From positions 1 through 64,000 of the forward strand of contig NZ_SAUZ01000010.1 of assembly GCF_004022215.1 (NCBI RefSeq): 64,000 bases of DNA, written 5' to 3'. Positions 17,613-25,939 of this stretch are shown in pieces (within the stretch, counting starts at the first letter, position 1; the number at the start of each line of letters is the position of its first letter). Under the pieces are notes generated by a model, which saw only the letters and a program-made list of their open reading frames with translations, ran no database searches and was not told the origin of the DNA. Both the position numbers and the translations under genes were made by a program. The DNA is from Paenirhodobacter populi. GTDB lineage: Bacteria; Pseudomonadota; Alphaproteobacteria; Rhodobacterales; Rhodobacteraceae.

Positions 17613-19106
17613 TCAGGTCAGTGTCTTGAGGGTGTCGTTGATCCGGGTCTCGGTCATCTCCGCCCCGGCCAGCTCGGCGACGAAGCGGCCGCGGTGCATG
17701 ACATGGATCCGGTTGCAGTTGGTGACCAGTTCCGGCACGTCGTCCGAGATCATCAGCACCGCCAGCCCATCGCGGGTGGCGAGGTCGCGGATGATGCGGT
17801 GGATTGTCGCCTTGGAGCCGACATCGACCCCCACCGTCGGCCCGTTCAGGATCAGGACGCGCGCGCCGGTCAGCAGCCAGCGCCCCAGCATCACCCGTTG
17901 CGCGTTGCCGCCCGACAGGTTCCCGGCCGGGGTTTCGGGCGATGGCGCGGCGATCTGCATCGCGGCGAACATCTCCGCGGTCCGGGCGCGGACCGCGCGG
18001 CGGTCCAGAAACAGCCCCCGCCGCAGCCGGTCGAGGATCGAGACCACCAGATTGCGCTCGATCGACTGCGGCAGGAACAGCCCTTCGGTCAGGCGATCCT
18101 CGGGCACATAGGCGATGCCCCGCGCGATGGCCTCCTGCACCGAGCGCGGCCGGGCGGGGCGACCGTCGAGGCGGATCTCTCCGGTCATCCTTGGCTCCAT
18201 CCCGAAGAGCGCGCGGGCAAGCTCCGTGCGGCCGGATCCGATCAGGCCGGAGATGCCGACGATCTCGCCCGGGCGCAGCGACAGGGCGACCCGCTCGACC
18301 GTGCCGGGGACGGACAGGCCGGTCACCTCCAGCAGCGGTGGTCCGTCGGGGATTTCGGGGCGATAGGGATCGTCGGTCAGGTCGAGGCCGGTCATCGCGT
18401 GGGTGATCGTGGCCTCGTCGAAATCGCGCATCGCACCCTCGGCCACCTTGCGGCCATTGCGGAACACCGTCAGGCGTTCGGAAATCTCCAGCATCTCGCG
18501 CATCTTGTGGCTGACGAACAGGATCGCGATCCCCTGCGCTTTCAGGTCGCGCACGATGGTGAACAGCGCCTCGACCTCGTGCCGGGTCAGGGCGGTCGTC
18601 GGCTCGTCCATGACGATCAGCCGCGCCCTGGCAAGGATGGCGCGCGCGATGGCCACGATCTGCTTGCCCGAGGTGGGCAGGCTGCCGACCTCGGCATCCG
18701 GATCGATGGCGACGCCGATGCGCGCCAGCACGTCGCGCGCCATTTCGTGGGCGCGGTGCCAGTCCATGCGGGAGCGGCCTTCGAGCAGATAGGTGTTCAG
18801 CGCCAGATTCTCGGCCACCGTCAGGTTGCCGAACAGCGAGAAATCCTGATAGATCACCTGAATGCCGTGTCCCACCGCGCGGATCGGATCGAGCCGCCCG
18901 ACGGGTTCGCCGTCGATGACGATCTCGCCCTCGTCGGGGGTGTAGATGCCCGACATCACCTTGATGATCGTCGATTTGCCGGAACCGTTCTCGCCCGCGA
19001 GGCAATGGATCTCGCCCGGCCGGATCGCCAGCGACACATCCTCCAGCGCGCGCACGCCGCCAAAGCGCTTGCCGATGTTCTTCAGCTCGATCAGATAATC
19101 CGACAT
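17613..19106 (-). CDS. Sugar ABC transporter ATP-binding protein (RbsA type, two ATPase domains)
   Basis: A 497-residue dual ATPase. Domain 1 has Walker A GENGSGKST near 37-45, a signature region LPTSGKQIVAIARA and Walker B LIVMDEPTTAL. Domain 2 has a degenerate Walker A (GLIGSGRTE), signature NLSGGNAQRVMLG, and ILNGPTVGVD in place of the usual DEPT box. Such asymmetry is normal for RbsA-type proteins. It energises import of the sugar bound by the adjacent binding protein and is separated from that gene by a strong hairpin. Confidence 0.92.
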   Translation of the reverse strand: MSDYLIELKNIGKRFGGVRALEDVSLAIRPGEIHCLAGENGSGKSTIIKVMSGIYTPDEGEIVIDGEPVGRLDPIRAVGHGIQVIYQDFSLFGNLTVAENLALNTYLLEGRSRMDWHRAHEMARDVLARIGVAIDPDAEVGSLPTSGKQIVAIARAILARARLIVMDEPTTALTRHEVEALFTIVRDLKAQGIAILFVSHKMREMLEISERLTVFRNGRKVAEGAMRDFDEATITHAMTGLDLTDDPYRPEIPDGPPLLEVTGLSVPGTVERVALSLRPGEIVGISGLIGSGRTELARALFGMEPRMTGEIRLDGRPARPRSVQEAIARGIAYVPEDRLTEGLFLPQSIERNLVVSILDRLRRGLFLDRRAVRARTAEMFAAMQIAAPSPETPAGNLSGGNAQRVMLGRWLLTGARVLILNGPTVGVDVGSKATIHRIIRDLATRDGLAVLMISDDVPELVTNCNRIHVMHRGRFVAELAGAEMTETRINDTLKTLT

Positions 19107-19144
19107 GGTTCGCCCGGCTTGGATAAGGCCCGCAAAGGGCCGGG

Positions 19145-19167
19145 GAAGGGGCCACGCGGGCCCCTTC
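19145..19167 (-). terminator. Intercistronic hairpin between binding protein and ATPase genes
   Basis: Perfect 9-bp stem GAAGGGGCC/GGCCCCTTC with a 5-nt loop, located 15 bp after the binding-protein stop. In ABC operons such a hairpin often stabilises the binding-protein message or partly terminates transcription so that this protein is made in excess. Confidence 0.6.
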
Positions 19168-19181
19168 GTGACAGGATCCGA

Positions 19182-20228
19182 TCAGAAATCGTATTCGGCC
19201 ATGTTGTCCTTGGTGACGCCAACCCAGCCCGCGCCGTAAAGCAGGTGGGGGCTCTGCGGATCGGGGGCCGACAGCTCGGTATAGCCCGTCAGGCCAAGGT
19301 TCAGACCGGGCTTGATCTCGTCCTTCCTGCCCTCCAGCGCGGCCACGGCGAGCATGTTCATCGCATAGCCCGCGACGGCCGGATCCCAGAACTGGATATA
19401 CTGGATGTCACCGTTCTGCAGGTATTCCCCCGCGACCGAGGGCAGCCCGGTGCCCGCGAAGAACACCTTGTCCTTCAGCCCGCCCTCGGAAATCAGTCGC
19501 CCGGCACCGGCCGAGGTCGGCATCGGCCCGCCCAGAATCCCGGTGATGTCGGGGTAGGTGGTCATTGCCTCCTTCAGCTTGGTGTAGTCGATGGCCGCGT
19601 CGTCGGCGGTCTCGAGCCGACCGCCCACCTGGCTCATGTCCGGAAAATGCTCCTTCTGGTAGGCGACGGCGCCATCGATCCATTCCATCTGGCTCTTGGA
19701 GGTCAGAGATCCCACCGTAGCGACGTATTTTCCCTTTTCACCCATGAACTTGGCGAGTTCCTTCATCAGGTTCGCGCCATAGGCCAGGTTGTCGAAGGCC
19801 TCCAGATCGTAATCGGTGTTCTGGATGTTCGAGGCCTCATGCGTGATCACCACGATGCCGCGGTCACGGGCTTTCTTGAGAACCGGCTCCACCGCCTCGA
19901 CCGAGAAGGGAACGACGCAGATCGCATCGACGCCCTGGGCGATCAGATTCTCGATCAGCTGCACCTGGGCGGCGGCGTCGGCCTGGCTCGGCCCGACCAT
20001 CCAGACATCGTTGCCGGTGTCGCTCTTGAACTGTGAAATACCGTCGCGCATCCGGTCGAACCAGGCGATGCCGTCGACCTTCACGACCGTCGCGATGGTA
20101 TAATGTTTGCCATCCTGCGTCGCGATCAGTTCCTTGTTGACCTTCGAGACATCCACGACCTGATCGGCAAGCACCGGGCCAGCAATCATGGACAGCGCCA
20201 GCGTGGCTGACGTCAGCAGATTCTTCAT
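19182..20228 (-). CDS. Periplasmic sugar-binding protein of the ABC transporter
   Basis: A 348-residue Peripla_BP_4 (PF13407) protein with a signal peptide of about 21 residues ending PVLA-DQ. It contains the sugar-binding-protein pattern DGIAWFDRMRDGI, VMVGPSQADAAAQ-like and GVDAICVVPF segments, and it resembles LsrB/RhaS-type proteins. GGGAGGAAAT precedes the ATG. It is the first gene of the ten-kilobase operon that continues to deoC and the aldehyde dehydrogenase, so deoxyribose or a deoxynucleoside is the likely ligand. This is inferred from the operon, not from the binding site. Confidence 0.9.
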   Translation of the reverse strand: MKNLLTSATLALSMIAGPVLADQVVDVSKVNKELIATQDGKHYTIATVVKVDGIAWFDRMRDGISQFKSDTGNDVWMVGPSQADAAAQVQLIENLIAQGVDAICVVPFSVEAVEPVLKKARDRGIVVITHEASNIQNTDYDLEAFDNLAYGANLMKELAKFMGEKGKYVATVGSLTSKSQMEWIDGAVAYQKEHFPDMSQVGGRLETADDAAIDYTKLKEAMTTYPDITGILGGPMPTSAGAGRLISEGGLKDKVFFAGTGLPSVAGEYLQNGDIQYIQFWDPAVAGYAMNMLAVAALEGRKDEIKPGLNLGLTGYTELSAPDPQSPHLLYGAGWVGVTKDNMAEYDF

Positions 20229-20291
20229 CGGATTTCCTCCCTGCGTACATCGGGGCGCCGCTCCTCAACAGGCCACGATGCGGTTGCGCAT

Positions 20292-20311
20292 ATTGATCTC
20301 ATCGATTCAAT
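20292..20311. promoter_or_regulatory. Imperfect palindrome in the divergent promoter region
   Basis: ATTGA-10 nt-TCAAT lies between the binding-protein start and the DeoR gene, in an AT-rich stretch that contrasts with the surrounding GC. A further TTCATTCAAAAC copy-like element follows. This is a plausible DeoR operator controlling both directions. Confidence 0.4.
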
Positions 20312-20333
20312 ATGATTTTATTCATTCAAAACT

Positions 20334-21116
20334 ATGGTGCCTCTGTCAATCGAAACTTCGGCAGGCGATACGGAGGCGCAACCGGAGGGCGATGTGGCCA
20401 GACCATCGGGCAAGGCGAACAGAATAGCGGCGCTGGACCAGCTCTGCCGGGCCGGGACGATCCTGCATATCGCCGATGCGGCGCGTCGCATCGGCGCGTC
20501 GGAGATCACCATCCGCCGCGATCTTGGCGAAGGGGCGGGGGGGCTTGTCTGTCTGGGCGGCTATGTCATGCGCGCCCAGGAAGGGGCGGAAGGCTACTCG
20601 CTGACCGCCGCCGAAACGCGCGAGGCCGCGGCCAAGCAGATCGTCGCCGCGGAGGCGGCCGCGCTGATCGAGCCGGGCGATACCATCTTTCTGGATTGCG
20701 GAACGACGACACCCTGCCTGGCCGCACGGGTGCCGCAGAACGCGCATATCACTGTGGTCACGCAGGCGCTGAACATCGCCGAAGCCGTGGCGCGGCTGCA
20801 GGGCGTGACCCTGATCCTGCTGGCCGGTCTCTATCACCGCGAAACGGCAAGCTTTTCCTCCGACGAGGCGGTGGCGATGCTGGGGCGGATCAATATCACC
20901 AAGGGCTTCTTTTCGGCCGCGGGCGTGCACGAGACCGAAGGCGTCACCTGCTTTCATTTCCATGAGGTGCCGGTGAAGCGTGCCGCGCTTGCCCGCTCGC
21001 AGCAGCGGTATCTGGTCTGCGACAGGTCCAAATGGGGCAAGTTGCGCCCGGCGACCTATGCGCGGCTCGATGCGTTCGACCGCTGGATCGGCGGGGGAGA
21101 GGGGACCGGCCGTTGA
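20334..21116 (+). CDS. DeoR-family transcriptional repressor of the deoxyribose operon
   Basis: Up to 260 residues. The N-terminal winged helix is around residues 27-65 (IADAARRIGASEITIRRDL). The C-terminal sensor domain includes GDTIFLDCGTTTPCLAA near 118-134 and CDRSKWG near 232. The start is uncertain: a GTG near 20394 has a GGAGGG site just before it and would remove about 20 unusual N-terminal residues. It is divergent from the sugar operon and probably represses it until deoxyribose-5-phosphate accumulates, as for other DeoR-type proteins. Confidence 0.87.
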   Translation: MVPLSIETSAGDTEAQPEGDVARPSGKANRIAALDQLCRAGTILHIADAARRIGASEITIRRDLGEGAGGLVCLGGYVMRAQEGAEGYSLTAAETREAAAKQIVAAEAAALIEPGDTIFLDCGTTTPCLAARVPQNAHITVVTQALNIAEAVARLQGVTLILLAGLYHRETASFSSDEAVAMLGRINITKGFFSAAGVHETEGVTCFHFHEVPVKRAALARSQQRYLVCDRSKWGKLRPATYARLDAFDRWIGGGEGTGR

Positions 21117-21186
21117 CGGCCTCCGATGCGCGGGCCGGCCGGCGTCGCGGCCGTTCGCCCGCGCTGTCGCCGGGGCCTGATACCTG

Positions 21187-21513
21187 TTATCCGCGGGCGT
21201 TCAGGACGGCGTCGAGAAGCCCGGGGAAGCGTTGTTCAAGCTCCTCGCGCCGAAGCGACAGGATCCGTCCCCGGCCCTGCGCCACATTCCGGATGACGCC
21301 AGCCTCACGCAATACCTTCATCAGATGCGATTTCGTCGACTTCGGCACATCCGGATCATTGAGGTGGCACCGGGCCATTTCGATCGGTCCATCGCGCAAT
21401 TGCGCCACGATTTCCAGACGTGCGGGATCGCTGAGCGCGAACAGAACCGCGCCGAGCTGGATCTCGTCTGCATCGGGGTGGGGGAGGTCTGTCGAAGGGG
21501 TCGCTTGCTGCAT
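21187..21513 (-). CDS. ArsR-family transcriptional repressor
   Basis: A 108-residue winged-helix protein. It shows ALSDPARLEIVAQL near residues 25-38 and a recognition region PKSTKSHLMKVLREAGVI near 58-75. No cluster of Cys or His metal ligands is visible, so it is probably not a metal sensor. The start at 21513 lies inside one copy of a 24-bp palindrome, and a second copy lies before the divergent MFS gene. This makes it the likely repressor of itself and the exporter. It could also be extended upstream in frame, but that would run through the operators. Confidence 0.85.
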   Translation of the reverse strand: MQQATPSTDLPHPDADEIQLGAVLFALSDPARLEIVAQLRDGPIEMARCHLNDPDVPKSTKSHLMKVLREAGVIRNVAQGRGRILSLRREELEQRFPGLLDAVLNARG

Positions 21514-21535
21514 GGTTCGAATATAGTTGAACCGT
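21512..21535. promoter_or_regulatory. ArsR operator copy 1 (imperfect palindrome)
   Basis: ATGGTTCGAA-TATA-GTTGAACCGT: same left arm and spacing as the perfect copy at 21555-21578, with three mismatches in the right arm. It overlaps the ArsR start codon, so binding should repress the regulator's own expression. Confidence 0.7.
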
Positions 21536-21554
21536 GGCGAAAGGCCAGTCATAG

Positions 21555-21578
21555 ATGGTTCGAACATATTCGAACCAT
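21555..21578. promoter_or_regulatory. ArsR operator copy 2 (perfect 10-bp arms)
   Basis: ATGGTTCGAA-CATA-TTCGAACCAT is a perfect inverted repeat ending 11 bp before the MFS start codon. Its centre is 43 bp from copy 1, about four helical turns, so dimers on both copies would lie on the same face of the DNA. Confidence 0.8.
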
Positions 21579-21589
21579 AGGAGCCTGCC

Positions 21590-22780
21590 ATGCCGTCCTT
21601 CCTCCGCGTGCAACCTGCCGGGCTGGCGCCCTTCGTCATGGTGGCATCGGGCAGTGCGCTGGTCATGGCCAGTGCAGGCATGCCCTCGCCCTTCTATCCG
21701 GCCTTGCAGGCGCAGATCGGCTTTTCGCCCGCCCTGCTGACCGTCATCTTCGCGATCTATGCGGTCACCGTGCTGGCGACGCTTCTGATCGCCGGATCGC
21801 TGTCGGATCATCTCGGCCGCCGGCCGGTGTTGACCGCCGGGTTCCTGATACTGGCGCTGTTCGCGCTTCTGTTCGGGCAGGCCGGCAGCGTGTCCGCTCT
21901 GCTCGGCACGCGCGCGCTGCAGGGGGTGGCATGCGGCGTCCTGCTCTCCACCCTGTCGGCCACGACCGTCGATCTGGAGCCCGTGCAGGCGCCCGGTCTT
22001 GCGGCGATCTGCAATTCGATCCTGCCGCTGCTGGGCCTCGGCGCCGGCGCGCTGATATCGGGCATCGCGCTGGATGTGCTGCCCGATGCCCACCGGACCG
22101 TCTTCGACGGGCTCGCCGTGATCTGCCTGATTTTCGCGGCCCTTGTCTGGACCCTTCCGGAAACCTCGCCGCGGCATGAAGGGCTCTGGCGCGCTCTGCT
22201 GCCGCGCGTGGGCATTCCGGCTCCGGCGCGATCGTCGTTCTGGCGGATCGCGCCGGCCCTGTTCGCAAGCTGGGCGACGGGTGGGCTGTATCTGTCCCTC
22301 GGGGGGCAGATCGTGGCCCAGGTCTTCGGCCTGCATCACGCGGTCGAGCAGGGGGCCATCGTTGCGCTCCTTGCCGGAGCGGGGGCGGTCGCCTGTTTCC
22401 TCGCCCGGCGCCTGTCGGCACCCACGACCCTGCGCTACGGCACCCTCGCGCTGGCAATCGGGACGGCGCTGACGCTCGGCGCGATCGGGCTGCATGATTT
22501 GCGCCTCTATCTGATCGCCCTGGCCATTGCCGGGACGGGATTCGGCGCAAGCTTCTACGGCGCGGTCCGGTCCGTTGCCCCGCTGGTCGAGGCGGACGAG
22601 CGCAGCGAGCTTTTCGCCGCGATCTTCACGGTCAGCTATCTCGCCTTTTCCGTTCCGGCGGTGCTGGCCGGGGTTCTGGTCCAGACCTTCCATCTGGTCG
22701 GCACGGCGACGGGTTACGGCTGTGTGGTCATTGTCGCGGCCCTTGCCGCCGCGGTCTTGCAGGGCCGGGCCGCCGCATGA
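21590..22780 (+). CDS. MFS transporter, drug:H+ antiporter-1 type
   Basis: A 396-residue membrane protein with twelve predicted segments. The A-motif between helices 2 and 3 reads GSLSDHLGRRPVL near 67-79, and a C-motif-like stretch lies in helix 5. The ATG has TAGGAG 6 nt upstream, immediately after the perfect operator palindrome. Divergent placement from an ArsR repressor suggests an inducible exporter of a toxic or signalling compound. Substrate unknown. Confidence 0.87.
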   Translation: MPSFLRVQPAGLAPFVMVASGSALVMASAGMPSPFYPALQAQIGFSPALLTVIFAIYAVTVLATLLIAGSLSDHLGRRPVLTAGFLILALFALLFGQAGSVSALLGTRALQGVACGVLLSTLSATTVDLEPVQAPGLAAICNSILPLLGLGAGALISGIALDVLPDAHRTVFDGLAVICLIFAALVWTLPETSPRHEGLWRALLPRVGIPAPARSSFWRIAPALFASWATGGLYLSLGGQIVAQVFGLHHAVEQGAIVALLAGAGAVACFLARRLSAPTTLRYGTLALAIGTALTLGAIGLHDLRLYLIALAIAGTGFGASFYGAVRSVAPLVEADERSELFAAIFTVSYLAFSVPAVLAGVLVQTFHLVGTATGYGCVVIVAALAAAVLQGRAAA

Positions 22781-23634
22781 CATGGGCGCAGGCGGTTCGT
22801 GAGCAGGGTCGCGGGCCCTGACCGCATCTTTGCCTTGATCTGCTTCGGCCATGGTCGCCGGATCAGCCGGGCGGTTCTATGGGATGAGGGGCGGTCTGTC
22901 GGAAACAGGGCACGTCCCGTTCATGGCGAGAAGATTGAAGCCTGGATGTCACATCTGGTGCTCAGATATTTCGGAAACTTTACTAAGTCATCTGGTGAAA
23001 ACAAGATCGGGCACCAATCAACATGTGGATTTTCTTGTGCCGACAGTGATCAAGGTGGGCTGGAACACCGGACAGCTGACCCCGCGTAAGCGCCGCCTAG
23101 TCCCGCATCGGAATCCGTCACGGCATTGGCCGTGACAAGGACCGATTGGCAGCCGGTCGTCACTGTCCCGTCGCTCCCCTTGCGCGGTTCGGCGCAGCGG
23201 GACTGGCTTGCTCATGCATCCCACCTGAACCGCTGACCCGCAAACGTGACTGCTCAGAAGGGGTGCCGTAGGATGATCTCGTATCAGCCGGCGTGCAAAA
23301 ACGACCGTTATTGACGTGCCATTTTGCCCCGGCTGGGTGAGATCAGGGGCCGAACCCACGGAACTGATCATGAGGTGAAGGCGGATCAGAAACGATCGAG
23401 GCTGCTTCAGCGCGCCATTCAGGATTTCCAGCTGTCATGCGATGGAGGGCAGGCGCAGGCTTGCTCATCCCGACCTCTTAACCCTCTGATGCACATGTGA
23501 ATCCTTCCAGACGGTGCGTTCTGTGACAAGGCCCCGTCAGGGCAAAATTATTGCATTTCGGTCATACGCATGTTGCCAATGCCACAAAATAAGTGTTGCA
23601 TCTGCGTCAGATGATTTCGGCAACCGGAGGCAGG
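22781..23634. other. 854-bp region without a recognisable gene
   Basis: No frame on either strand resembles a known protein, and base composition is more mixed than in the flanking genes. A 14-nt sequence AGGCGGATCAGAAA at 23379-23392 also occurs at 358-371 next to the IS5 remnant, so this may include decayed element ends. The last 80 bp, AT-richer, probably hold the promoter of the kinase gene that follows. Confidence 0.45.
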
Positions 23635-24624
23635 ATGCTTTACGCAGGGGATGTTCTGTCGAGGCTCGAGGGCGGGCTGCGGACGGCCTTGCCGGCATGG
23701 GGGGTGGCAGCCGATGCCTCGGTCCGGCTGCTGACGATCTCGGAGAACGCGACCTTCCTTGTCGAGGAGCCATCGGGGGCGAAGCGCGTATTCCGCGTCC
23801 ACCGCCCCGGCTATCATTCCAAGGTGCAGATCGAGAGCGAGCTTTCCTGGATTGCCGCGTTGCGCGCCGAAGGTGTCATCGACACGCCCGCGCCGGTCGC
23901 GGCATTGGACGGCACGCTCCTGCGGGCCTTTCGCGACGGGAACGAAGAACGTTTTGCCGCCTGTTTCGAATACATTCCGGGGCATGCGCCCGATGCCGAC
24001 GCGGATCTTGCGCGCTGGTTTCGCGTGCTGGGGGCGATCACCGCGAAGATGCACGCCCATGCGCATCGTTTCTCACCGCCCGACTGGTTCGAGCGCAAGC
24101 ATTGGGACTGGGAAACCACCATCGGTCCCAAGGCATGGTGGGGCGACTGGCGCCTCGCCGGGCAGCTCGATGTCGAGGGGCATGCGGTGATCGCGGCGGC
24201 GGCCGAACGGCTGAAGGAATTGACCGACGCCTTCGGTCACGGCCCCGACCGCTTCGGTCTGGTGCATTGCGACATGCGGGCCGCGAACCTTCTGGTCTCG
24301 GGTGAACGCCTGTTCGTCATCGACTTCGACGACTGCGGTTTCAGCTGGTTCGGCTATGACTTCGCCGCCTCGGTCAGTTTTATCGAGGACGACCCGACCC
24401 TTCCCGCGCTCCGGCAGGCATGGGTCGAGGGCTATCGCTCGGTCGCGCCGCTCGCCCCCGAGGTCGAGGCGATGCTGCCCGCCTTCGTGATGCTGCGCCG
24501 CATCCAGCTGACGGCGTGGCTTGCCACCCATTCTGAAACGCCCACGGCCGCCGCACTGCCGGATTACGCCAATGGCACGGTCGCCCTTGCCCGCGCCTTT
24601 CTGGAGCATGAGGGCAGGAGATGA
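23635..24624 (+). CDS. APH-family small-molecule kinase (hydroxylysine kinase-like)
   Basis: A 329-residue phosphotransferase of the PF01636 fold. The catalytic loop HCDMRAANLL has D213 and N218, and the metal-binding VIDFDDCGF has D230. GGAGG sits 5 nt before the chosen ATG. Its stop overlaps the start of a class III PLP enzyme (ATGA). In other organisms a kinase of this family phosphorylates 5-hydroxylysine and an adjacent PLP phospho-lyase removes the phosphate with ammonia. The pairing here supports that type of two-step elimination, though the exact amino alcohol is not known. Confidence 0.82.
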   Translation: MLYAGDVLSRLEGGLRTALPAWGVAADASVRLLTISENATFLVEEPSGAKRVFRVHRPGYHSKVQIESELSWIAALRAEGVIDTPAPVAALDGTLLRAFRDGNEERFAACFEYIPGHAPDADADLARWFRVLGAITAKMHAHAHRFSPPDWFERKHWDWETTIGPKAWWGDWRLAGQLDVEGHAVIAAAAERLKELTDAFGHGPDRFGLVHCDMRAANLLVSGERLFVIDFDDCGFSWFGYDFAASVSFIEDDPTLPALRQAWVEGYRSVAPLAPEVEAMLPAFVMLRRIQLTAWLATHSETPTAAALPDYANGTVALARAFLEHEGRR

Positions 24625-25910
24625 CGGGAAAGACGCAGATTCTGAACCTGAACCGCTTCGATCCGACTGCGCCCGGGGAAAAAAGCGCGCTGCTTCAGGC
24701 GCGCCAGCGGCATGCGGGGCGAAGCTCGGTCCTGTTTTACGCGGAACCGATCGAGATGGTGAAGGGCGAGGGGGTCTGGCTGACGGCGTCGGATGGCCGG
24801 CGCTATCTGGATGTCTACAACAACGTGCCCTCGGTCGGGCATTGTCACCCCCGCGTCGCCGAGGCGATCGCCAGACAGGCCGCCACGCTCACGACACATA
24901 CGCGCTATCTGACGAAGATCGTTGAAAACTATGCCGAGCGGCTGCTGGAAACCTTGCCGGCCAGCCTGTCGAATCTGGTGATGACCTGCTCGGGAACCGA
25001 GGCGAACGACCTTGCGATGCGCATCGCCGAGGCGGGGACGGGCGGTCGCGGCTTCATCGTGACCGAGGCCGCCTATCATGGCAACTCTGCCGCCGTGAAC
25101 GAGATTTCGCCTTCGGCATGGAAATCGCGTGGGCCTGCCGCGCATGTCCGTCTGGTCCCCGCCCCGAAGGAGCCGGGCTTCGACCGCGCGGTGGCCGCGG
25201 CCGCCGCCAGCCTGAACGAGGCCGGAATCGGTGTCGCCGCGCTCATCGTCGACTCGATCTTCTCGAGCGACGGGATCTTTCCGGACCCCGCGGGTTTTCT
25301 TGCGCCGGCGGTCGCGGCCGTGCGCGCGGCGGGCGGCCTGTTCATCGCGGACGAGGTGCAGCCCGGCTTTGGCCGCACGGGCGCCGGGATGTGGGGGTTC
25401 GGTCGCCACGGCGTCGAGCCTGACATCGTGACGATGGGAAAGCCGATGGGCAACGGTTTCCCGATGGCGGGTGTCGTGACCCGACCCGACCTGCTGGCCG
25501 GGTTTTGCGAGGAGACGGGCTATTTCAACACCTTTGGCGGCAATCCCGTCGCGGCGGCGGCCGGGCTCGCCGTTCTTGACGTGATCCGTGACGAGGGCCT
25601 GATCGAGAATGCGAGAGAGGTCGGCACCTACTTCCGCGATGGCCTTCTCGATCTTGGGGAACGGATTTCGGCCATGGGGGAGGTGCGCGGCGCGGGGCTG
25701 TTCATCGGCCTCGATTTCATTGATCCCGAAACCGGCGCGCCAAACGCCGCCAAGGCCAGCCGCACGATCAACGCATTGAAGGACAAGGGCATCCTGATCG
25801 GCGCCGCCGGGCTTTATGCGAATACGCTGAAGATCCGCCCGCCGCTGCCCTTCAGCCGTGACAATGCCGATTTCTTCCTGAAGGCCCTTGGCGAGATCGT
25901 GACGAACTGA
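24621..25910 (+). CDS. Class III PLP enzyme, phospho-lyase type (AGXT2L-like)
   Basis: A 429-residue fold-type I PLP enzyme. D244 (FIADEVQPGFGRTG) should bind the pyridine nitrogen, and K274 in TMGKPMGNGFP should be the Schiff-base lysine. The GKPMGNG context and the YLDVYNNVPSVGHCHP and YAERLLETLP segments resemble the AGXT2L1/AGXT2L2 group, which act as phospho-lyases on O-phosphoethanolamine or 5-phosphohydroxylysine. An ordinary omega-transaminase is the alternative. The coupled kinase gene favours the lyase reading. Confidence 0.82.
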   Translation: MTGKTQILNLNRFDPTAPGEKSALLQARQRHAGRSSVLFYAEPIEMVKGEGVWLTASDGRRYLDVYNNVPSVGHCHPRVAEAIARQAATLTTHTRYLTKIVENYAERLLETLPASLSNLVMTCSGTEANDLAMRIAEAGTGGRGFIVTEAAYHGNSAAVNEISPSAWKSRGPAAHVRLVPAPKEPGFDRAVAAAAASLNEAGIGVAALIVDSIFSSDGIFPDPAGFLAPAVAAVRAAGGLFIADEVQPGFGRTGAGMWGFGRHGVEPDIVTMGKPMGNGFPMAGVVTRPDLLAGFCEETGYFNTFGGNPVAAAAGLAVLDVIRDEGLIENAREVGTYFRDGLLDLGERISAMGEVRGAGLFIGLDFIDPETGAPNAAKASRTINALKDKGILIGAAGLYANTLKIRPPLPFSRDNADFFLKALGEIVTN

Positions 25911-25933
25911 GGCGGGGGCAGGGCACCCCCGCC
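25911..25933. terminator. Bidirectional hairpin between the PLP enzyme and the SDR pseudogene
   Basis: Perfect 8-bp stem GGCGGGGG/CCCCCGCC with a 7-nt loop immediately after the stop codon. The convergent gene's stop lies 7 bp further on, so both can share it. Confidence 0.6.
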
Positions 25934-25939
25934 GCCGCT

